Source: Acidimicrobiales bacterium (GTDB taxonomy: Bacteria; Actinomycetota; Acidimicrobiia; Acidimicrobiales; Aldehydirespiratoraceae). Taken from it: a stretch of DNA of 7,851 nucleotides. The stretch spans positions 1 to 7,851 of the forward strand of contig BQJV01000132.1 in NCBI GenBank assembly GCA_021604885.1, written 5' to 3'. Below the pieces are notes generated by a model. The model did no database searches. It was not told the DNA's origin and worked only from the letters and a program-made list of their open reading frames with translations. The position numbers and the translations under genes are program-made. Below, piece after piece: positions 1 through 5,110 of this stretch. The first letter of the stretch is position 1. Every line of letters starts with the position of its first letter.

Positions 1-1
1 C

Positions 2-580
2 CCGCTCGTGGACATCGCACGGCGAGCGCTCGTCGACGCGACGACCGCGGAGATGCTCTATCGCGAACTTGCGGTGCGCGAGGGCTGGCCGGGTGACCTG
101 CCGCTGGGTGCCGCCATCAACGTCAGCGGCGCCCTGGTCACGGCGGATCTCATACCCGAGGACGAGGTCGGCAACTTCCCCGCCTGGGATGGCTCCGGCC
201 TCTCGCTGTTCAGCACTTCCCAGTGTCGGGCGGTTGCCGACATCCTCGACGGCGACCCCGGCACGCTGGCCTCCGGTGCGATCGCCGGAGTCGGCAACAG
301 CGCCGTCGCGTCCTGCCTGCCGAGCGGCGTCCCGTCGCTGAACGTCATCGCATCCGCTCGACCCGAGGTCACGGCGGTCGCCGGCACGGCCGTCGCGTCC
401 AACGGCGACGAACTGACCTTCTCGATGATCGTGAACTGGTCGCCGGGCGAGGACGGCACGCTCGCCGAGCGCACGACGTGCGACGAGGTCGTGTCGGCAC
501 TGCTCGATGCGATCGGCGAGCATCCGGGCGGACCCGAACTCGAAGACATCGCGCCGCTCCCCGTCGACGCCGAGGAGTAG
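2..580 (+). CDS. D-Ala-D-Ala carboxypeptidase (peptidase S13/PBP4)-like protein, C-terminal part, probably catalytically dead
   Basis: The gene enters from the left edge; the frame is open from base 2, so the GTG at 8 is probably an internal valine. The visible 192 residues look like the end of a DacB/PBP4 protein: an 'AEMLYREL' helix (from about base 47), 'DGSGLS' (bases 188-205), and 'LTFSMIVN' near the end, which matches the usual FSxxVN strand. In active S13 enzymes an SxN motif precedes the AEM helix and a KTG motif precedes the GVSALAG-like strand. Here the aligned positions read VDA (bases 32-40) and SAR (353-361), so both motifs appear lost. The SxxK motif lies outside the window. Family assignment is from remembered motif patterns; loss of activity is inferred. 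The relatives are extracytoplasmic peptidoglycan enzymes, so this may be a structural or binding paralogue. The stop lies 2 bases before the next start, making it the first visible gene of the operon. Confidence 0.66.
   Translation, partial: PLVDIARRALVDATTAEMLYRELAVREGWPGDLPLGAAINVSGALVTADLIPEDEVGNFPAWDGSGLSLFSTSQCRAVADILDGDPGTLASGAIAGVGNSAVASCLPSGVPSLNVIASARPEVTAVAGTAVASNGDELTFSMIVNWSPGEDGTLAERTTCDEVVSALLDAIGEHPGGPELEDIAPLPVDAEE
572..577 (+). promoter_or_regulatory. Ribosome binding site of the LON-domain gene
   Basis: GAGGAG lies five bases before the GTG at 583, inside the last codons of the upstream gene. It fixes the start of the LON-domain protein at 583 rather than at the longer upstream readings of the same frame. 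Confidence 0.6.
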
Positions 581-582
581 CC

Positions 583-1218
583 GTGTACGAGCTGCCGATG
601 TTCCCGCTGGAACAGACGGTGTTGCCGACCGCGGTCGTCCCACTGCACCTCTTCGAGCCCCGGTACCGCCAGTTCGCCCGCGACGTCACCGTCCGCGACG
701 AGCCGGAGTTCGGGACGGCACCGATCGAGCGGGGACGGGAGGTCGGCGGTGACGACGTGCGCGGCAACGTCGGCGTCGTCGCCCGGATCGTGCAGCACGA
801 GGAGTTCGAGGACGGCCGCTGGGCGCTCATGGCGACGGCCACCCGCCGGGTTCGCGTCGTGGAGTGGCTGCCGGACGACCCGTATCCGCGGGCGCTGGTC
901 GAGGACTGGCCCGACGACGACGCCGAGAGCTATCCCGGCGCGATCGACCCCGCCACACGCGCCGAACTGGATGCCGGCGTCCAGCGGATCCGCACCGCCG
1001 CCGAACGACTCCAACCGGACCGCACCATCCCGGCGATCGTCCTGGCCGACGACCACGCCCAGGCCGTCTGGCAGGCGGCGATCGTGGCTCAGCTCGGGAC
1101 ACTCGACGGCAGTGGCCTGCTCGCCGTCCCCGGAGCAGCCGCTCGGCTCGAGCAGGCGATCACGTTGATCGCCGAACGGGCCGAGATGCTGGAGGCTCTG
1201 GCCGACGAGCGCGGATAG
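583..1218 (+). CDS. Standalone LON substrate-binding (N-terminal) domain protein
   Basis: This 211-residue protein opens with 'ELPMFPLEQTVLP' and 'PLHLFEPRYRQF' (residues 3-31), the signature start of the LON N-terminal domain (PF02190). 'GNVGVVARIV' (61-70) and the 'RRVRVVEW' strand (88-95) follow the usual domain order. The C-terminal half is largely helical (about 122-170 and 185-210). There is no AAA module and no Ser-Lys protease domain, so it is not a Lon protease but one of the small 'LON peptidase substrate-binding domain' proteins common in bacteria, whose function is mostly unknown. No signal peptide is seen, so it is probably cytoplasmic. The GTG start is supported by GAGGAG five bases upstream and by the family motif beginning at residue 3. 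It sits 2 bases after the S13-like gene and 12 before the next gene, so it is very likely co-transcribed. Confidence 0.88.
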   Translation: MYELPMFPLEQTVLPTAVVPLHLFEPRYRQFARDVTVRDEPEFGTAPIERGREVGGDDVRGNVGVVARIVQHEEFEDGRWALMATATRRVRVVEWLPDDPYPRALVEDWPDDDAESYPGAIDPATRAELDAGVQRIRTAAERLQPDRTIPAIVLADDHAQAVWQAAIVAQLGTLDGSGLLAVPGAAARLEQAITLIAERAEMLEALADERG

Positions 1219-1230
1219 GGTGACGCCCCG

Positions 1231-1539
1231 ATGGCTCAATCCACGAACGAACGCCAGGGACCCGCCGACGTCCTCGACCTGATCAAGGCCTACGCGCGCC
1301 AGGAGACGGTCGAGCCGCTCCAGGGCATGGGCCGATGGGTCGGCATGGGGCTCGCCGGCAGCGTGTTGCTCATGCTCGGCGGCATCTCTCTCACGCTGGC
1401 CATGCTCCGGGTCCTGCAGGAGGAGACCGGTTCGACCTTCACCGGCAACCTCTCCTGGGCCCCCTACCTCCTCACCCTCGTCGCCGCCCTGGCCATCACC
1501 GGCCTGCTGGTGTGGCGGATCACCAAGCGGAGTCTCTGA
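1231..1539 (+). CDS. Small two-helix membrane protein, Phage_holin_3_6 (actinobacterial holin-X)-like
   Basis: This 102-residue protein has a polar N-terminal segment with 'LIKAYARQETVEPL' (17-30), then two hydrophobic helices at about 37-59 and 77-96, and ends 'WRITKRSL'. A short amphipathic stretch with a charged RQE-type motif followed by two helices is the layout of the Phage_holin_3_6 family (PF07332), widespread in actinobacterial chromosomes away from prophages. No other phage gene is visible here, so lysis is not implied. The positive C-terminal tail suggests that both ends face the cytoplasm. A weak AGGG (1217-1220) lies ten bases upstream. The stop shares its last A with the ATG of the next gene (TGATG), which indicates translational coupling. 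Confidence 0.72.
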   Translation: MAQSTNERQGPADVLDLIKAYARQETVEPLQGMGRWVGMGLAGSVLLMLGGISLTLAMLRVLQEETGSTFTGNLSWAPYLLTLVAALAITGLLVWRITKRSL

Positions 1540-1751
1540 TGGCTGACCACACCACCCCGATCACCCGAGACGAGATCCACGAGAGCGTGCGCTCGGTCGT
1601 GGGCGATGCCCAGGTCCAGGCCGAGGCCACCGCCCGCAAGCTGATCCCCGTGGCCATCGGCGGCGCCGTGGTCGTCCTCTATCTGGCCTACCGGATCGGA
1701 CGCCGCGTGGGCACCACCAAGTCCACCGTCGTGGAGATCCGGAGAATCTGA
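1539..1751 (+). CDS. Small single-helix membrane protein of unknown function
   Basis: This is a 70-residue protein with an acidic N-terminal helix (about 8-32), one transmembrane segment at about 35-52 ('LIPVAIGGAVVVLYLAY'), then a basic 'RIGRRVG' stretch and the tail 'TTKSTVVEIRRI'. The positive-inside rule predicts the C-terminus in the cytoplasm. The family is not recognised with certainty. GGAG at 1529-1532, six bases before the ATG, and the 1-base TGATG overlap with the previous gene fix this start; a longer reading of the frame would run through the upstream membrane gene. The same GGAG-N6-ATG layout and 1-base overlap recur at the next junction, so these small genes are probably translated in fixed proportion. 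Confidence 0.72.
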   Translation: MADHTTPITRDEIHESVRSVVGDAQVQAEATARKLIPVAIGGAVVVLYLAYRIGRRVGTTKSTVVEIRRI

Positions 1752-1990
1752 TGGCCGGCCGCGGTTTCGGCCCCGCCTATGTGAAGCGGACGATCCGCAT
1801 GAACAGCGTCCGCAAGGGACTGCTCGGCGGCTCGCGATTCTGGTTGGCGATCTTCGGACTCGGGTATGTCGCCCGCTGGTCCGGGAAGGTCACGAAGCGC
1901 GGCGAGATGCCCATTCGCTTCAGCGAGCCCCTGCAGCCCGGCGAGGAACTGGTGATCCGCCACACGGCTGACCAGCGAGGGCCGGACTGA
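1751..1990 (+). CDS. Small basic protein with one hydrophobic segment, function unknown
   Basis: This 79-residue protein has a basic N-terminal half (R4, K12, R13, R16, R21, K22), one hydrophobic stretch 'FWLAIFGLGYVARW' at about 30-43 that may be a short membrane helix, and a C-terminal tail with 'PIRFSEPLQPGEELVIRH' (54-71) that reads like a short beta hairpin. I do not recognise a named family. It starts at the ATG in TGATG, with GGAG (1741-1744) six bases upstream, and ends directly before the GTG of the sulfur-carrier gene. Its position as the third small membrane-type gene, ahead of the tRNA thiolation genes, suggests co-expression, but a shared function is not shown. Confidence 0.68.
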   Translation: MAGRGFGPAYVKRTIRMNSVRKGLLGGSRFWLAIFGLGYVARWSGKVTKRGEMPIRFSEPLQPGEELVIRHTADQRGPD

Positions 1991-2191
1991 GTGCGGGTCC
2001 TGCTGCGCAATCCGTCGCGCGAGGTCGAGATCGAGGGCCCGATCCAGGTCTCGACGCTGTTGCGCGATCTCGACCTCAACCGCGAGTCACACCTCGTGAT
2101 CGAGGACGGCGCGCTCGTTCCCGGCGACAAGATGCTGGGCAAGCACGCCACCATCGAGGTCCGTTCCGTCATCTCCGGCGGCGCATCGTGA
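1991..2191 (+). CDS. ThiS/MoaD-family ubiquitin-like sulfur carrier, TtuB-like
   Basis: This 66-residue beta-grasp protein starts 'MRVLLRNPSREVEIEG', continues 'TLLRDLDLNRESHLVIEDGALVPGD' and ends 'VISGGAS'. Short length, the VIEDG-type strand pair and the C-terminal Gly-Gly (63-64) match the ThiS/MoaD/TtuB group, in which an E1-like enzyme adenylates the glycine carboxylate and converts it to a thiocarboxylate that donates sulfur. The next gene is a TtuA-type tRNA thiolase, so TtuB is the most likely role. It is unusual that two residues (Ala-Ser) follow the diglycine; activation would need trimming or a tolerant E1. No E1 (TtuC/ThiF/MoeB-like) gene is in the window. The GTG start directly follows the preceding stop, with GAGGG (1977-1981) nine bases upstream. 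The final bases overlap the ttuA start (GTGA). Confidence 0.82.
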   Translation: MRVLLRNPSREVEIEGPIQVSTLLRDLDLNRESHLVIEDGALVPGDKMLGKHATIEVRSVISGGAS

Positions 2192-3144
2192 AGTGCCAGG
2201 TCTGCCGCGGCCCGGCGGTGATCGACGTGCGTCGACACAACGCGAACTTCTGCCCCGAGCACTTCATGCGCCTCTGTCGCGACCAGACACAGAAGAGCAT
2301 CGACCAGTTCGCCATGCTCGAGCCGGGGGATCGTGTCCTCGTCGCCGTCAGCGGCGGCAAGGACTCGCTCGCCGTCTGGGACATCCTGACCGAGCTCGGC
2401 TTCGCGGCCGACGGCTTCTACATCGGGCTCGGCATCGGGGAGTACAGCGACGCCTCGCGGGGCTACGCCCAACGCTTCGCCGACGAGCGAGGGCTCACGC
2501 TCCATGTCGACGACCTCCTCCGCGACCATGGCTTCGACGTACCGAACGGCAGCCGCGCCGCCAAGCGCGCTCCCTGCTCCGCGTGCGGGCTCTCGAAGCG
2601 ACACCTGTTCGACGACGCCGCCCGCCGGGGCGGCTACGACGCGATCGTCACCGGCCACAATCTCGACGACGAGGCGGCGGTCCTGATGGGCAACACCCTG
2701 CACTGGCAGGTCGACTATCTCGGACGCCAGATGCCCCACCTCCCGGCAGCCAACGGCTTTCCGAAGAAGGTCAAGCCCCTGGTGCGCCTCACCGAGCGCG
2801 ACACCGCCGCGTACTGCCTGCTGCGGGGCATCGACTATCTCGTCGACGAATGCCCGATGGCCGCCGGCAACAAGCACCTGTCCTACAAGGCAGCGCTGAA
2901 CGACATCGAGGTCGACTCGCCCGGAGCGAAGCACGCCTTCTACTTCGGCTTCCTCGATCGTGCCGCCGAGCGTTTCGCGGCGCCGACGACGGACACCGAC
3001 GGGGCACCGGTCACGCCGTGCGAGCGCTGCCAGGCGCCGTCGTCGAACGGCGTGTGCGCTTTCTGTCGACTCACCGAGCGGGCGACCCAGGCGGTCCCGA
3101 TCGAGATGGGTCGCACCCGCCGACGGGCGAAGGTGGCCTCGTGA
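2188..3144 (+). CDS. ttuA: TtuA/NcsA-type tRNA 2-thiolation enzyme (adenine-alpha-hydrolase PP-loop, Fe-S and two zinc fingers)
   Basis: This 318-residue enzyme has every TtuA landmark. The N-terminal zinc ligands are C3, C6, C22 and H25; the PP-loop SGGKDS at 55-60 binds ATP; C130 and C133 ('APCSACG') with C222 ('DECPM') are the three cysteines of the catalytic [4Fe-4S] cluster; and the C-terminal zinc finger uses C278, C281, C290 and C293. 'GHNLDDEAAVLMGN' (156-169) is the usual family motif. As I recall, Thermus TtuA uses the same cluster residue numbers. Members adenylate uridine or thymidine 54 in the tRNA T-loop and insert sulfur taken from thiocarboxylated TtuB in the cytoplasm. The related TtcA acts on C32 but lacks the terminal zinc fingers. 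The GTG start lies in a GTGA overlap with the sulfur-carrier gene and places C3/C6 correctly; no strong ribosome site is seen, so coupling is likely. It overlaps trmI by four bases. Confidence 0.92.
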   Translation: MKCQVCRGPAVIDVRRHNANFCPEHFMRLCRDQTQKSIDQFAMLEPGDRVLVAVSGGKDSLAVWDILTELGFAADGFYIGLGIGEYSDASRGYAQRFADERGLTLHVDDLLRDHGFDVPNGSRAAKRAPCSACGLSKRHLFDDAARRGGYDAIVTGHNLDDEAAVLMGNTLHWQVDYLGRQMPHLPAANGFPKKVKPLVRLTERDTAAYCLLRGIDYLVDECPMAAGNKHLSYKAALNDIEVDSPGAKHAFYFGFLDRAAERFAAPTTDTDGAPVTPCERCQAPSSNGVCAFCRLTERATQAVPIEMGRTRRRAKVAS

Positions 3145-3920
3145 GCGGCCGCGGACCTCTCGAGGAGGGCGAGCCGGTCCTGCTGATCGACCGCAAGCGT
3201 CGTCGCTACCTGATCGACCTCGCCGTCGGCGGCGAGTTCCACTCTCATTCGGGGGTGCTGGCACACGACGAGCTCATCGGCGCCGACGAGGGAACCCTCT
3301 TCCGATCGACACGCGGCATGGTCTTCACCGTCCTGCGCCCGACGATCACCGACTTCGTCCTGAAGATGCCGCGAGGGGCCCAGGTCATCTACCCCAAGGA
3401 CATCGGCCCGATCCTGATCATGGCCGACATCTTTCCCGGCGCCCGGGTGCTCGAGTCCGGCCTCGGCAGTGGGGCTCTGTCGACCGGGATGCTGCGCGCC
3501 GGTGCGGAGATCATCGGCTACGAGATCCGCGACGACTTCGAGGCGAAAGCACGCGAGAACGTCGAACGCTTTCTCGGGACCGACGTCCTCGAGCGCTACG
3601 CCACCCAGGTTCGCGACGTCTACGAGGGCATCGACGAGGGCGAGCTCGACCGAATCGTCCTCGACCTGCCGGAGCCGTGGCAGGTCGTCCCGCATGCGGA
3701 GACGGCACTGCGCAAGGGGGGCATCTTCCTCGCTTACACGCCGAGCATCATCCAGGTCTCCCAGCTCCACGACGCGCTCGAGGAGTCGCACTTCGGCTTC
3801 GCCGAGACCACCGAGGTCCTCAACCGGAGCTGGCACGTCCAGGGCAACGCCGTACGCCCCGACCACCGCATGGTCGCCCACACGGGGTTCCTCACCCACG
3901 CTCGGCTCCTGGAGGAATGA
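3141..3920 (+). CDS. trmI: tRNA (adenine-58-N1)-methyltransferase TrmI
   Basis: This 259-residue SAM-dependent enzyme methylates N1 of A58 in the tRNA T-loop. The N-terminal beta domain includes 'LIDRKRRRYLIDL' (15-27) and the TrmI-typical 'RPTITDFVLKMPRGAQVIYPKDIGPIL' region (66-92). The Rossmann domain follows with SAM motif I 'VLESGLGSGALS' (103-114), 'GYEIRDDF' (126-133; E128 should hold the SAM ribose), 'RIVLDLPEPW' (171-180) with the conserved Asp175, and the terminal 'RPDHRMVAHTGFLTHAR' block (239-255). Motif I usually reads AGTGSG; here it is SGLGSG, a mild variant. The GTG at 3141 overlaps the ttuA stop by four bases, with AGGTGG (3131-3136) four bases upstream. Proximity to the proteasome ATPase gene is common in actinomycetes; direct coupling to ttuA is the less usual feature. 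Confidence 0.95.
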   Translation: MSGRGPLEEGEPVLLIDRKRRRYLIDLAVGGEFHSHSGVLAHDELIGADEGTLFRSTRGMVFTVLRPTITDFVLKMPRGAQVIYPKDIGPILIMADIFPGARVLESGLGSGALSTGMLRAGAEIIGYEIRDDFEAKARENVERFLGTDVLERYATQVRDVYEGIDEGELDRIVLDLPEPWQVVPHAETALRKGGIFLAYTPSIIQVSQLHDALEESHFGFAETTEVLNRSWHVQGNAVRPDHRMVAHTGFLTHARLLEE

Positions 3921-4678
3921 CCACACACCGAGGCGATCGGCGCGAGAGCCGCCGTCTCCTCGCGGCCCTGTTCACGACCGCCCTCGCATTGGGTGCGTGC
4001 GGTGACGACAGCGCCGGCACGGACTCCACGCTGTCGACGCCGGTCGATGCGGTGGGTGTGCCGGTCGACCACGGTCTCTCCGAGACCCGACTGGCCGACG
4101 TGATCGCGTCGACGGTCGGGATCGAGGGGGTCGCCTGCGGCCGGCTGGCCCACGGCAGCGGCTTCGCACTCACCGCCGACCTGGTCGTGACCAATGCCCA
4201 CGTCATCCTCGGGATGGACGAGATCCGTGTGTATCTGTTCGACGGCCGCGAACTGCGCGGCGTGCCGGTGTCCTTCGATCCGGACGCGGACCTCGCGATC
4301 CTGGAGGTGCAGGACGCCGACCTGGATCCGCTGCCGCTCGCAGCCGACGCGGCGCCGGGGAGCATCGGCGCGGTGTTCGGGTGGGAGGACGGGCCCTTCC
4401 CGGATCCGACGCCCTATCGGATCGATCGGCCCGTGACGGTCCGCATCGAACGGGTGGGCGGCACCGAGCGGATCGAACGCAAGAGCTGGCTCCTCGCTGC
4501 CGAGGTCGATCTCGGTGACTCCGGCGCGGCGATGGTCGACCCGTCCGGCGAGGTCGTCGGGGTGACGTTCGCGACGTCGACGGCAACCGGAAGCGTCGGC
4601 TACGCCGTGCGGTCCTCGGAGGTCGAGGCGCTGGTCGCCCGCGGTATGGACGCCAACCTCACCGTGCCGGACTGCTGA
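3917..4678 (+). CDS. MarP-like trypsin-fold serine protease with lipoprotein signal
   Basis: This 253-residue protein starts with a basic stretch (R5-R13, including 'SRRLLA', possibly Tat-compatible), a hydrophobic core and the lipobox L-G-A-C ending at C28, so it should be lipid-anchored outside the membrane. The chymotrypsin-fold domain shows H95 ('VVTNAHVI'), D125 ('DADLAIL') and S202 ('LGDSGAA'), a complete triad. C74 ('GVACGR') and the penultimate-position C253 frame the domain. Spacings C74-H95-D125-S202-C253 (21, 30, 77, 51) closely follow those I recall for mycobacterial MarP (C214-H235-D264-S343-C395), whose outer cysteines form a disulfide. MarP has an N-terminal CvpA membrane domain that is absent here. 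The ATG lies in an ATGA overlap with trmI; GGAGG at 3911-3915 is only one base away, an unusually short gap, and no other in-frame start fits the signal. HtrA is less likely because no PDZ domain is present. Confidence 0.86.
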   Translation: MTTHRGDRRESRRLLAALFTTALALGACGDDSAGTDSTLSTPVDAVGVPVDHGLSETRLADVIASTVGIEGVACGRLAHGSGFALTADLVVTNAHVILGMDEIRVYLFDGRELRGVPVSFDPDADLAILEVQDADLDPLPLAADAAPGSIGAVFGWEDGPFPDPTPYRIDRPVTVRIERVGGTERIERKSWLLAAEVDLGDSGAAMVDPSGEVVGVTFATSTATGSVGYAVRSSEVEALVARGMDANLTVPDC

Positions 4679-4708
4679 CGCGAAGAACCGGACTGCTGAC
4701 GCGAAGAA
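4667..4708 (+). repeat. Tandem 21-bp direct repeat over the protease gene stop codon
   Basis: Two perfect adjacent copies of a 21-bp unit beginning CCGGACTGCTGACG occupy 4667-4687 and 4688-4708. The first copy encodes the last residues Pro-Asp-Cys and the TGA stop; the second repeats the same bases, including a second in-frame TGA, in the 3' untranslated part. The period is a multiple of three, so loss of the first TGA would add only seven residues before the next stop. It looks like a recent slippage duplication. Confidence 0.9.
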
Positions 4709-4730
4709 GGCGACCCGCAGGCCGCCTTCT
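4705..4730. terminator. Hairpin between convergent genes, probable bidirectional terminator
   Basis: AGAAGGCG (4705-4712) pairs perfectly with CGCCTTCT (4723-4730). Inside, an A/C mismatch is followed by CC/GG pairing around a four-base loop. It lies between the end of the protease gene and the end of the minus-strand ferredoxin gene. Neither strand has a T-run after the stem, so it would be a factor-assisted or U-less type as is often seen in high-GC actinomycetes. The position is strong evidence; the mechanism is inferred. Confidence 0.55.
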
Positions 4731-4752
4731 CACATGCGATCCGGTGGGTGGG

Positions 4753-4986
4753 TCAGACCTCGATGAAGATGCACTCGCCGGGGCATTCCTCGGCGGATTC
4801 GATGGTGGCTTCTTCCTGGCCTTCCTTGACCACGGCAAGGCCCTCGGGGCCGCCGGGGTCGGAGAACACCTTGTCGCCTTCCTTGACGTAGGCGAGACCA
4901 TCGTCGAGAAGGGTGAACACGTCGGGGGCGATTTCTTCGCAGAGACCGTCGCCGGTGCAGAGATCCTGGTCGATCCAAACCTTCAT
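4753..4986 (-). CDS. Small ferredoxin with Cys-x2-Asp-x2-Cys cluster motif
   Basis: This 77-residue acidic protein reads 'MKVWIDQDLCTGDGLCEEIAPDVF' at its start and 'EECPGECIFIEV' at its end, the pattern of single-cluster [3Fe-4S]/[4Fe-4S] ferredoxins of actinomycetes. Ligands are C10, C16 and C68; the usual second cysteine position holds D13. In Pyrococcus ferredoxin an Asp at this place binds a [4Fe-4S] iron; otherwise a [3Fe-4S] cluster is expected. C72 is an extra cysteine. The middle (about 38-62) is roughly a dozen residues longer than in typical 64-residue relatives. Likely roles are electron delivery to a cytochrome P450 or oxygenase, but no partner is in the window. The ATG at 4986 fits the family N-terminus, and AAGGA on the minus strand (4998-5002) lies eleven bases upstream; the longer upstream reading adds 23 unrelated residues. 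Confidence 0.9.
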   Translation of the reverse strand: MKVWIDQDLCTGDGLCEEIAPDVFTLLDDGLAYVKEGDKVFSDPGGPEGLAVVKEGQEEATIESAEECPGECIFIEV

Positions 4987-4997
4987 GCTTGGTGTGT

Positions 4998-5002
4998 TCC
5001 TT
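4998..5002 (-). promoter_or_regulatory. Ribosome binding site of the ferredoxin gene
   Basis: AAGGA on the minus strand lies eleven bases before the ATG at 4986. The spacing is at the long end of normal; it supports this start over the two ATGs farther upstream in the same frame. Confidence 0.5.
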
Positions 5003-5044
5003 ATGTCGATCGGGCGGGCCGTAGGTTGCCACGCTCTCTTCATG

Positions 5045-5060
5045 GTCCCGGGCACGGGAC
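5045..5060. other. Perfect 6-bp inverted repeat in the ferredoxin leader
   Basis: GTCCCG (5045-5050) and CGGGAC (5055-5060) are exact inverted repeats around the four bases GGCA. In the ferredoxin transcript this would fold as a compact GC-rich hairpin about 58 bases before the start codon. It could be a leader structure or a small operator; nothing in the sequence distinguishes the two, and in GC-rich DNA chance is possible. Confidence 0.3.
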
Positions 5061-5075
5061 ACCTACTTCGTCGGC

Positions 5076-5081
5076 ATCATA
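5076..5081 (-). promoter_or_regulatory. Possible -10 element of the ferredoxin promoter (TATGAT)
   Basis: On the minus strand the bases read TATGAT, one change from the TATAAT consensus and rare in this GC-rich region. Transcription would begin near 5069, giving a leader of roughly 80 bases. No good -35 hexamer is seen at 16-18 bases, so it would need an activator; the CRP-like site lies upstream, centred about 54 bases before the predicted start. Confidence 0.35.
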
Positions 5082-5110
5082 ACGCCCGGCTTGAACGAGC
5101 GTGGTACCCG

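Noticed and set aside
58..1239. A 393-codon minus-strand frame opposite the S13-like and LON genes
   Set aside because: It is a shadow of two plus-strand genes; no ribosome site or recognisable domain.
1231..1539. Prophage remnant suggested by the holin-like protein
   Set aside because: No endolysin, integrase, tail or terminase gene is near, and the Phage_holin_3_6 group is common in actinobacterial chromosomes outside phages.
2188..3144. TtcA (tRNA C32 thiolase) as the identity of the PP-loop enzyme
   Set aside because: TtcA lacks the two terminal zinc fingers seen here, and the adjacent ubiquitin-like carrier fits TtuA.
1777..3264. A 495-codon minus-strand frame opposite the sulfur carrier and ttuA
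   Set aside because: The translation is rich in Arg and Ala with no domain pattern and lies opposite genes with complete catalytic motifs.
4753..5055. Longer ferredoxin starting at 5055
   Set aside because: The extra 23 residues do not match the family N-terminus, whereas the ATG at 4986 has AAGGA upstream and starts where relatives start.
4744..5082. A 112-codon plus-strand frame across the ferredoxin gene
   Set aside because: The ferredoxin motifs on the minus strand are clear and the plus-strand frame has no supporting motif or ribosome site.
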